Shown: positions 52,903 through 59,030 of the stretch, one piece after another | How the letters are laid out: each line of letters starts with the position of its first letter | Position numbering within the stretch: position 1 is the first letter of the stretch | Origin: an uncultured Prevotellaceae bacterium | GTDB taxonomy: Bacteria > Bacteroidota > Bacteroidia > Bacteroidales > Muribaculaceae | Direction: 5' to 3' | Assembly (NCBI GenBank): GCA_905207705.1 | Contig: CAJLMA010000005.1 | Span: forward strand, 62,001-126,000 | Length of the DNA stretch: 64,000 nucleotides | Notes under the pieces: generated by a model | Seen by the model: only the letters and a program-made list of their open reading frames with translations | Databases searched by the model: none | Told to the model about the DNA's origin: nothing | Made by a program: the position numbers and the translations under genes

Positions 52903-53059
52903 AAAAATGTTAAAACATTTCGACTTGATGCAGTAAATAGTTAAAAGCTTGATTTATATAATAGGCATCCATGAAAATAACGAATCGACAATGAACAGGA
53001 GGATATTGATATATTTGGTGATGACGGTGACATGGTTCATGTTCACCGCCAGTACTTGC
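52801..53059 (+). repeat. Direct repeat unit A of the immunity array
   Basis: A 259-base block running from the 3' end of gene 1, across the intergenic gap, through the signal-peptide codons of gene 2. Near-identical blocks occur at 53467-53725 (B) and 54107-54364 (C); spacing is 666 and 640 bases. Each holds an AAATGTTAAAACATTT palindrome (C carries one change) and a 7-codon leader frame. Confidence 0.85.
52971..52994 (+). CDS. Possible 7-codon leader peptide (copy A)
   Basis: ATG at 52971 reads MKITNRQ and stops at TGA 52992-52994, overlapping the main ATG (52991) as ATGA. The same frame is present at 53637-53660 and 54276-54299. It may couple translation, or may be carried along passively in the repeat. 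Confidence 0.35.
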   Translation: MKITNRQ

Positions 53060-53569
53060 TTTGTGATTCTGCCAGATATGGTGACTCCAACGAGGTTTGT
53101 AGTTTGGAATAATACTTCCGATACTCTCGTTTGGATAGAGTGTGTCTATCCTGAAAAGTTGTCTGATATTAGTTATGAAGAAATATCACATATTTTCCCT
53201 TATAATTCTCATGAGGATTACATGATTCCACCAAATAGATGTGAAACGAGATGTTATAATGATAGAGATGGCAAAGAGAGTGATTTGAGGAAATATTATT
53301 TCAGTTTGCTGCCTTATGGGTACTCAACAGAGATATTCATCAGCCTTGATACGATAAAGAAATATGGATGGGAGGATGTTGTTAAGAACAACCGCGTGTA
53401 TCAGCGTTACGACCTCTGCTATGACGATGTCGCTCCCATCCAAGCTGCTACTGTTGGCTATATGGATAATCCTGATTGGGAGTTGTGGTTCAGCGTGCCG
53501 CCGACCGATTGCATGAAGGACGTTAAGATGTGGCCGCCTTACGGACATTACAAGGTTATTAGTCAATAA
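52991..53569 (+). CDS. Putative immunity lipoprotein 2 of the RHS array
   Basis: 192 residues. Leader MNRRILIYLVMTVTWFMFT then ASTC (Cys23). The middle (residues about 24-110) differs from its neighbours (VILPDMVTPTRFVVWNNTSD, then PEKLSDISYEEISHIFPYN), while the last 90 residues are nearly identical to gene 1 (IKKYGWEDVVKNNRVYQRYD, WELWFSVPPTDCMKDVKMW). The start at 52991 overlaps the stop of a 7-codon leader frame. It sits between direct repeats A and B. Role inferred as a variant immunity protein; it could instead be a surface protein under diversification. Confidence 0.7.
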   Translation: MNRRILIYLVMTVTWFMFTASTCFVILPDMVTPTRFVVWNNTSDTLVWIECVYPEKLSDISYEEISHIFPYNSHEDYMIPPNRCETRCYNDRDGKESDLRKYYFSLLPYGYSTEIFISLDTIKKYGWEDVVKNNRVYQRYDLCYDDVAPIQAATVGYMDNPDWELWFSVPPTDCMKDVKMWPPYGHYKVISQ

Positions 53570-53725
53570 AAAATGTTAAAACATTTCAACTTAATGCAGT
53601 AAATAGTTAAAAGCTTGATTTATATAATAGGCATCCATGAAAATAACGAATCGACAATGAACAGGAGGATATTAATATATTTAGCGTCTACAGTGACATG
53701 GTTCATGTTCACCGCCAGTACATGT
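53467..53725 (+). repeat. Direct repeat unit B of the immunity array
   Basis: Second 259-base block (3' end of gene 2, gap, signal codons of gene 3), differing from A at scattered bases, including LASTVTW in place of LVMTVTW in the encoded leader. Confidence 0.83.
53637..53660 (+). CDS. Possible 7-codon leader peptide (copy B)
   Basis: ATG at 53637, MKITNRQ, stop 53658-53660 overlapping the main ATG at 53657 as ATGA. Identical to copy A in sequence and position. Confidence 0.35.
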   Translation: MKITNRQ

Positions 53726-54208
53726 CATTGGGGGATACCTTATAAAGAGAAGGTGAATGTGTTCGTATTTCAGAACAATACTAATGATACTCTTGTTTGG
53801 AAGAGATGTTTTTATCCTGATACGTTGTTGGATAATGTTACAATAAATTTTAAACGGTTGAATATGATTCCTCCAAATGAACGAGATTCTATAACATATA
53901 TTTACCTAAACAGAGGGGAACACAATTTGCGAACTTATTTCAGTAGAATGCCTTATGGATATTTTAGAGTGATATTTATCAGTCTTGATACAATCAAGAA
54001 ATATGGATGGGAGGATGTCGTGAAGAACAACCGCATATATCAATGCTACGACCTCTGTTATGATGATGTTGCTCCTATTAAAGCTGCTACTGTTAGCTAT
54101 ACAGATAATCCTGATTGGGAATTGTGGCTCAGTGTGCCGCCGACTGACTGCATGAAGGACGTTAAGATGTGGCCGCCTTACGGACATTACAAGGTTATCA
54201 ATCAATAA
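53657..54208 (+). CDS. Putative immunity lipoprotein 3 of the RHS array
   Basis: 183 residues, leader MNRRILIYLASTVTWFMFT then ASTC. The middle part is again unlike genes 1 and 2 (HWGIPYKEKVNVFVFQNNTND, then NVTINFKRLNMIPPNERDS), followed by the shared C-terminal half with small changes (YGYFRVIFISLDTIKKYGW, YQCYDLCYDDVAPIKAATV, WELWLSVPP). It lies between repeats B and C. Conserved ends with a divergent core are what gene conversion or unequal crossover between copies would leave. Confidence 0.7.
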   Translation: MNRRILIYLASTVTWFMFTASTCHWGIPYKEKVNVFVFQNNTNDTLVWKRCFYPDTLLDNVTINFKRLNMIPPNERDSITYIYLNRGEHNLRTYFSRMPYGYFRVIFISLDTIKKYGWEDVVKNNRIYQCYDLCYDDVAPIKAATVSYTDNPDWELWLSVPPTDCMKDVKMWPPYGHYKVINQ

Positions 54209-54364
54209 AAAATGTTAAAACATCTCGACTTGATGCAGTAAATAGTTAAAAGCTTGATTTATATAATAGGCATCCATGAAAATAACGAATCGACAATGAA
54301 CAGGAGGATATTGATATATTTGGTGATGACGGTGACATGGTTCATGTTCACCGCCAGTACTTGC
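54107..54364 (+). repeat. Direct repeat unit C of the immunity array
   Basis: Third block, 258 bases, spanning the end of gene 3 and the signal codons of gene 4. The encoded leader is identical to that of gene 2. Confidence 0.83.
54276..54299 (+). CDS. Possible 7-codon leader peptide (copy C)
   Basis: ATG at 54276, MKITNRQ, stop 54297-54299 overlapping the main ATG at 54296 as ATGA. Identical to copies A and B. Confidence 0.35.
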   Translation: MKITNRQ

Positions 54365-54826
54365 GTGTTTGGAGAAAGTTTTCCGAGCATAGATTTTGAG
54401 GCGAAAAATAACACACGCGAGACATTCGTATGGATTCATAAAACATATCCTGAAGAGTTGGAATTGGTATTAGAAGATTACGGGCATTGGCGTGTTATTG
54501 AGCCGTTTGAATCAGATTGCATGGTGGTTGACGCATCGACCGATGATATTCGCAGGTATTTCAGTACGATTGCTTATGGGTATTGCGTGGAAATATTTAT
54601 CAGCGCAGATACTATAAAGAAATACGGATGGGAAGATGTCGTAAAAAACAATCGTGTGTACCAACAGTATCATCTACGCTATGAAGATGCTGTGCGCATT
54701 CAGGCTTATGCAAATAGAGGGTATGGGCCTAATTCTTCTGAATACAGCCATTTGCGGTTTACCGTGCCGCCGTTCAACTATATGAGCGAAGTGGAGATGT
54801 GGCCGCCCTACGGGTATTATGAATAA
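54296..54826 (+). CDS. Putative immunity lipoprotein 4 of the RHS array
   Basis: 176 residues. Leader identical to gene 2, but both the middle (VFGESFPSIDFEAKNNTRET, GHWRVIEPFESDCMVVD) and the end diverge further: FISADTIKKYGWEDVVKNNR is kept, then YQQYHLRYEDAVRIQAYANRG and VPPFNYMSEVEMWPPYGYYE. The C-terminal third therefore departs from genes 1-3, so repeat-driven exchange reached only its front. It ends 24 bases before gene 5. Confidence 0.68.
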   Translation: MNRRILIYLVMTVTWFMFTASTCVFGESFPSIDFEAKNNTRETFVWIHKTYPEELELVLEDYGHWRVIEPFESDCMVVDASTDDIRRYFSTIAYGYCVEIFISADTIKKYGWEDVVKNNRVYQQYHLRYEDAVRIQAYANRGYGPNSSEYSHLRFTVPPFNYMSEVEMWPPYGYYE

Positions 54827-54850
54827 CAAATAAAAGAAATAAGAAAGAAT

Positions 54851-55387
54851 ATGAGAAAGAGCTTGATTGCGCTTATAGCAGTGCTCGCAGCTTGGTTGTT
54901 GAGCGGATGCTACTTTGAGGACCACGTTCCGCGATTCATGGTTGCGAAGAACAACAGTAGCGACACGCTCGTGTGGTTTTACGGGCATTCGTTCATTTGG
55001 CCCGACACATTGTTGCAAGAACGGTTGTATAAACACGATTACTATTACATGAAAGTTGCTCCCGGCGACCGTGTCATTGGCTGTATGCCGTCGCAGATAG
55101 AATTTGACGCTTACATGAGATCGTTTAAGTATGATATTCAGATATTCGTCAGCCTCGACACTATAAAGAAATACGGATGGGAAGATGTGGTGAAGAACGA
55201 CCGCGTGTACCAGCGTTATTACTTCTCCTACAAGGACTATGTGACGCGCCGTAAGCTGAAGAACAACCACGAGGTCTACTTGCGGATGGACGTAGAAGTG
55301 CCGCCGTCGGCCTACATGAAAGATGTGAAGATGTGGCCGCCTTACGGGCATTATCCTGAATATTCGTTTTGGAAGGAGGTGGACTAA
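54851..55387 (+). CDS. Putative immunity lipoprotein 5 of the RHS array
   Basis: 178 residues with a classical lipobox (AAWLLSGC, Cys20) after MRKSLIALIAVL. It is the most divergent member: PRFMVAKNNSSDTLVWFYGH and YDIQIFVSLDTIKKYGWEDV keep the family core, and it ends MKDVKMWPPYGHYPEYSFW. Its codons are G+C-richer than genes 1-4, and it lacks the upstream repeat and leader frame. It may be the older, resident copy. Its stop overlaps that of the convergent miaA by 4 bases. Confidence 0.68.
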   Translation: MRKSLIALIAVLAAWLLSGCYFEDHVPRFMVAKNNSSDTLVWFYGHSFIWPDTLLQERLYKHDYYYMKVAPGDRVIGCMPSQIEFDAYMRSFKYDIQIFVSLDTIKKYGWEDVVKNDRVYQRYYFSYKDYVTRRKLKNNHEVYLRMDVEVPPSAYMKDVKMWPPYGHYPEYSFWKEVD

Positions 55388-56331
55388 ACCCCTAAACGGG
55401 CTTGTCGGCCGTTGTGGGCTGCCGCAATCAGCGATTTTACATTGTCGGGAGTCAGACGGTCGGGGGTAAGCCATGTCATTTCATTGTCTTTGGCAAACCA
55501 GCGTACCTGCTGCTTGGCATATACGCGAGTGTTTTTCTTTATCCGCTCCACGGCAGTATTGAAATCCATCAAGCCGTCGAAGCAGGCAAACATTTCCTTG
55601 AATCCCACTGTGTTGAGAGAGTTGAGGTGCTTTAATGGATAAACTGCGCGAGCCTCTTGTTCAAGTCCGTTCTCAATCATCTTGTCGACGCGCCGGTTTA
55701 TGCGGTCAAATAGTTCTTGTCGCGGCATTTCGATCCCGAGCTTTATTATGCTGAACGGGCGTTGCTTCCGTTGGCCGGTGCGCAGCGACGAGTAGGGCTG
55801 TCCCGACTGGTAGCATATTTCAAGCGCGTGCAGCAGCCGCTTGTGGTTGGCCCGGTCGACGATTGCGAGATAGGCCGGGTCGAGCAGCTCGAGCTGGGCA
55901 ATGACAGCCTCGATGCCGCAGTCGTCGTAGAGCCGTTTTACCTTGTCGCGCACGTCATCGCGAATAGTGGGCATCTCGTCAATGCCGTTGCACACGGCAT
56001 CGACATACATCATCGAGCCGCCGCACATGACGGCGCAACGCGACGGCGAGCGGTCGAATATTGACGGCAGCAACGCCAGCACGTCTTGCTCGAACTGAGC
56101 CGCGCTGTAATACTCGGTAATGCTCTTGGTGGCGATGAAATGGTGCCGCACGGCAGACAACTCCTCGGGAGTGGGAGCCGCCGTTCCTATCGGAATTTCG
56201 CGGTATATTTGCCGTGAGTCGGCCGACAGGATTTCGGTATTCAACGCCAGTGCAATATCGATTGCGGCACTGGTCTTGCCCGAGCCGGTTGGCCCTGTGA
56301 TGACTATGAGGGTGTCTTTGGCGTTTGTCAT
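55384..56331 (-). CDS. miaA: tRNA dimethylallyltransferase MiaA
   Basis: 315 residues; adds a dimethylallyl group to A37 of tRNAs that read U-starting codons. P-loop VITGPTGSGKTSAAIDIA near residue 10, then the signature ILSADSRQIYREIPIGTAAP, the CGGSMMYVDAVCNG segment and MPRQELFDRINRRVDKM; the C-terminal part has NTRVYAKQQVRWF. The start at 56331 is set by the conserved N-terminus; the frame extends upstream to 56592 but that part crosses a promoter and the divergent DUF4250 gene. Ends convergent with gene 5 of the RHS array. Confidence 0.95.
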   Translation of the reverse strand: MTNAKDTLIVITGPTGSGKTSAAIDIALALNTEILSADSRQIYREIPIGTAAPTPEELSAVRHHFIATKSITEYYSAAQFEQDVLALLPSIFDRSPSRCAVMCGGSMMYVDAVCNGIDEMPTIRDDVRDKVKRLYDDCGIEAVIAQLELLDPAYLAIVDRANHKRLLHALEICYQSGQPYSSLRTGQRKQRPFSIIKLGIEMPRQELFDRINRRVDKMIENGLEQEARAVYPLKHLNSLNTVGFKEMFACFDGLMDFNTAVERIKKNTRVYAKQQVRWFAKDNEMTWLTPDRLTPDNVKSLIAAAHNGRQARLGV

Positions 56332-56367
56332 TCCGGTGCTTTTTGACTCTGTTTCGTACTTATGCCG

Positions 56368-56375
56368 CAAAAGTA
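56368..56375 (-). promoter_or_regulatory. -7 element before miaA
   Basis: TACTTTTG on the reverse strand, 37 bases before the miaA ATG. Its upstream region overlaps the divergent DUF4250 promoter. Confidence 0.5.
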
Positions 56376-56383
56376 GCAATTCT

Positions 56384-56414
56384 TTTGCTTGTAATGAAAA
56401 ATATATTAATTTTG
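56384..56414 (+). promoter_or_regulatory. Promoter of the DUF4250 gene
   Basis: TTTG 56384-56387, 19-base spacer, TAATTTTG 56407-56414; the ATG follows at 56438. It is back to back with the miaA promoter. Confidence 0.7.
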
Positions 56415-56437
56415 CAGCGACATTATGTTTATATAAA

Positions 56438-56623
56438 ATGGCTATGACAGAATTACCTAACGATGTAATGATGTTATTGAGCTTTGTGAACATGAAACTG
56501 CGTGACCAGTATGGCTCGCTTGATGAAATGTGCAGCGATATGCAGATTGACAAGGCGTGGCTTGAAAATCGTCTCGGCATGGTAGGGTTCACTTACAATA
56601 AGGCTCAAAACAAGTTTTGGTGA
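56438..56623 (+). CDS. DUF4250 family protein
   Basis: 61 residues, small cytoplasmic helical protein. The sequence ELPNDVMMLLSFVNMKLRD, then YGSLDEMCSDMQIDKAWLEN and VGFTYNKAQNKFW, matches the DUF4250 pattern, which resembles a compact helix-turn-helix; function unknown. It has its own promoter. The upstream in-frame sequence (from 56120) lies antisense to miaA and is not part of the gene. A second ATG two codons in is equally possible as the start. Confidence 0.85.
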   Translation: MAMTELPNDVMMLLSFVNMKLRDQYGSLDEMCSDMQIDKAWLENRLGMVGFTYNKAQNKFW

Positions 56624-57003
56624 TACCTGATGGCTATGACAAGGGAACATCGGAGGATGATTCCTGCGAGTGCATCAAGGTAGCGAGTTTATGCCCCTGC
56701 GATGAAATTGAATAAGATTGTTAAGAAAGGCACATTTGTTTTGTAGTAGCGCAGGGAGGAATATTAATCAACATTGCAAGTCTTTTGCCGCAGGGACGCG
56801 GTTCATCTGACTTGGCAATTTTCAGGAAAAAAGTAGTAGGTGGTATCAGATTTGCCATCTGCTTTTTTTGTTTTATGGGGCATAAAGCATGATAATAAAG
56901 TTCAGGTTCGTCATTGAAAGCCGGGCTTTGGCCGGCAAAATGGTCTGTTTTTCTTTTATAAATGCCCGAAATCTTCTCCATGTCAAATTTTCTGATGCAA
57001 AAA
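56624..57003. other. Intergenic stretch, noncoding apart from a terminator
   Basis: About 380 bases between the DUF4250 gene and the next promoter. It holds the hairpin terminator at 56835-56869 and a second small stem (GCCGG/CCGGC) near 56920-56936. An 86-codon reverse-strand frame at 56721-56981 has no recognisable product and runs through the terminator, so it is not called. Confidence 0.4.
56835..56869 (+). terminator. Terminator downstream of the DUF4250 gene
   Basis: AGTAGGTGG (56835-56843) pairs with CCATCTGCT (56855-56863) with two G-U pairs, then TTTTTT. It is over 200 bases after the stop, which suggests a long 3' tail or an unseen small RNA. Confidence 0.6.
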
Positions 57004-57035
57004 TTTGTAATATTTAAGATGTCAGACTATTTTTG
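57004..57035 (+). promoter_or_regulatory. Promoter of the YD-like lipoprotein gene
   Basis: TTTG 57004-57007, exact 20-base spacer, TATTTTTG 57028-57035. Start near 57042; ATG at 57082. Confidence 0.72.
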
Positions 57036-57081
57036 AGGTGAATAACATAAACGTTGCCCTATAAAAAGGACATTATTCTTT

Positions 57082-57900
57082 ATGGGAAATTTTTCTTCGA
57101 TACCGATAACCGTCGTACTTGCAGTTTCATGCTTTTCGTTATGCTCCTGCGCCGGCAAGCAGCAGGAAACCGAAGAGAAGGATGAGCCTGCCGCCGTCCA
57201 TGATACGTTTGTGCCAAATCCAAGGATTACAGGCAAAAGCAACAATATCTACAAGATTGTCACATCCATTTACTCGGCCAAGTTGCAGGACGGGCAGATA
57301 GTGAAGGATGGCGAGCCCGACTTGAACCGGGAATATGACGCTTTCCCCGAGCCCGACACGAGAATATATGATATCGACGGGCGGCTTGACTCGGTGATAA
57401 GCTCATCGGACGGCATAAATTACATATCGGTCTATTCCTACAAGGGAACCCGGATGGATGAAGAGAAACTGTATCAGGACGGGGAGCTGTTTTATGACCG
57501 AAAATATGAATACAAAGGAGATGAACGTGTCAACACCATAGAAAACATGTATATTGCCGGAGGCTTGACGACAAATGAATACCCGCTGAACCCGGCAAAA
57601 GTCAAGTATGAAAATGGCAACCGCATAGAATATGGCGACACAAAGAACGACTATACCATCACCGACATGCATGGCCGACTGATAAAAGAGTCGTCATACA
57701 GCGAGATGGACGATTACTTGAGCGTAATCGAATATGCCTACAATGAAAAAGGCTGGCAGACGGCTTGCACTTATGAAAACAAGTATCATTACACATTTGA
57801 TTACACGCATGTCGACGGCCGAGGAAACTGGACCGAAGCGGTAATAAAGTGCAACGGTGAGCCATACGGCATAATAGAAAGAGAAATCATGTATTACTAA
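57082..57900 (+). CDS. YD-repeat-like lipoprotein, unknown
   Basis: 272 residues. Lipoprotein leader MGNFSSIPITVVLAVSCFSL followed by CSC (Cys23 as the likely lipidated residue) and an acidic linker rich in Glu. The body is a run of short beta hairpins of YD-like form: TRIYDIDGRLDSVISSSDG, YKGTRMDEEKLYQDGELFYD, DMHGRLIKESSYSEMDDY, YAYNEKGWQTACTYENKYH. Such wrapped YD strands recall RHS shells, but there are only about six turns and no core or toxin domain. It sits close to the RHS locus yet has its own promoter. Probably an outer-membrane lipoprotein; function unknown. Confidence 0.68.
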   Translation: MGNFSSIPITVVLAVSCFSLCSCAGKQQETEEKDEPAAVHDTFVPNPRITGKSNNIYKIVTSIYSAKLQDGQIVKDGEPDLNREYDAFPEPDTRIYDIDGRLDSVISSSDGINYISVYSYKGTRMDEEKLYQDGELFYDRKYEYKGDERVNTIENMYIAGGLTTNEYPLNPAKVKYENGNRIEYGDTKNDYTITDMHGRLIKESSYSEMDDYLSVIEYAYNEKGWQTACTYENKYHYTFDYTHVDGRGNWTEAVIKCNGEPYGIIEREIMYY

Positions 57901-57926
57901 CAGCCTCTATATTACTTGGTGTTTTT

Positions 57927-57967
57927 ATAAAATCTGAAGGGAGTCGCCATCGACGGTGACTCCCTTC
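57927..57967 (-). terminator. Shared hairpin between convergent genes
   Basis: GAAGGGAGTCGCC (57936-57948) pairs with GGTGACTCCCTTC (57955-57967), 13 bp with one G-U. On the reverse strand it is followed by AGATTTTATAAAAA, a weak T-run; on the + strand no T-run follows. Confidence 0.55.
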
Positions 57968-57998
57968 ATTCAGTATCAAACAAACCTTTATAAAAAAT

Positions 57999-58982
57999 TT
58001 AGTCCAGCCTTACGAGTTCATACTTTTGGCTGCCAAGTCCCAATTGCTCGGCATAATCGAGCGTGTGCATCCCTTTGCGGGAATCGATTCTCTCAATCAA
58101 GTGAATTTTTCCATGATCTTCCGACGAGCGTACGAGATCGGTGCAAGCACGGTCGAGTGCCACAGGGTCGAGCGAGGCAAGAATGCCGATGTCGCCCATC
58201 TTGGGATCTTCGGGCGACGAGTCGCAGTCACAATCCACCGATAGGTTGTTGGCGACACTGATGTACAGGATATTGTCTCCGCAATGGTCCACAATGGCCT
58301 TGGCCGCTTCGGCCATCGTTTCAAGGAATTCCTCCTGTGTCGGGCTGCCCCAGTCGGCGGTGCTTGTTCCACCAGAGTGAATCCATCGTTTACCGTTTGC
58401 CGAGGCTATTCCTATCGAAATATTTTTTATAGCGCCGCCAAATCCGGCCATTGCATGACCCTTGAAGTGCGAAAGCACGACAGTGAAGTCGTAGTTAGTG
58501 TAATGCGATCCTACAATGTCGTAGGTGATATGCTTGCCACCTTCTACCGGCAGACGCGTTTCGCCTTCGGCATCCATTATGTCAACGTCGGCTATGGCAG
58601 TGAATCCATGCTCCTTGGCCGCCTGCCAATGGCTTTGCGTGTCTGACCGGCCACCACCATAAGCTGTGTTGCATTCCACGATAGTCCCGTTAACCTTCTG
58701 TACGAGATCTTTTATCAACGAAGGTTGCAGGAAATTGTGTCCTCCGGGTTCTCCTGTTGAGAGCTTCACGGCTACATTGCCGGTGGCCTGACGGCCGAGA
58801 GCCTCATATATTTTAACCAAGTTCTCTGATGATATTTCAGTGAAAATGTAGACTTTTGGCAAGCTGTCGTTGCTTCCCGAAGGCTCGGGGCTTTGTGACT
58901 TGTCTTGAGCGTTGGCACAGCCTGTACCTGCCATAATAAACATGGCCAGCAGAAAATTGCAAAACTCTTTTTTCAGATTCAT
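57999..58982 (-). CDS. DUF362 family protein, secreted/lipoprotein
   Basis: 327 residues. A leader of about 22 residues with TGC (Cys22, lipobox-like GTGC) precedes a Ser/Pro linker. The DUF362 core is visible: GNVAVKLSTGEPGGHNFLQP, CNTAYGGGRSDTQSHWQAA, LSHFKGHAMAGFGGAIKNISIG and LASLDPVALDRACTDLV. Many DUF362 proteins carry 4Fe-4S ferredoxin domains; here only a short DCDCDSS cluster is present, so no classic cluster site. Enzymatic role unknown. It lies 48 bases downstream of the TonB-dependent receptor, possibly in one operon. Confidence 0.83.
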   Translation of the reverse strand: MNLKKEFCNFLLAMFIMAGTGCANAQDKSQSPEPSGSNDSLPKVYIFTEISSENLVKIYEALGRQATGNVAVKLSTGEPGGHNFLQPSLIKDLVQKVNGTIVECNTAYGGGRSDTQSHWQAAKEHGFTAIADVDIMDAEGETRLPVEGGKHITYDIVGSHYTNYDFTVVLSHFKGHAMAGFGGAIKNISIGIASANGKRWIHSGGTSTADWGSPTQEEFLETMAEAAKAIVDHCGDNILYISVANNLSVDCDCDSSPEDPKMGDIGILASLDPVALDRACTDLVRSSEDHGKIHLIERIDSRKGMHTLDYAEQLGLGSQKYELVRLD

Positions 58983-59030
58983 AGCAGTATCGATTTATGT
59001 TAATTTAAGATGTGTACATATTATGTTGTG

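Noticed and set aside
52904..52920. AAATGTTAAAACATTT palindrome as an intrinsic terminator in the array
   Set aside because: The stem is short and all A-U except one pair, and no T-run follows; it would not stop transcription reliably.
52801..54364. CRISPR array
   Set aside because: The repeats are 258-259 bases long, span gene ends and signal peptides, and are separated by coding sequence.
56332..56592. N-terminal extension of MiaA to 56592
   Set aside because: The extension overlaps the divergent DUF4250 gene and both promoters, and MiaA's conserved P-loop begins right after the ATG at 56331.
56721..56981. 86-codon reverse-strand frame
   Set aside because: It runs through an intrinsic terminator, has no family match I recognise and no promoter element.
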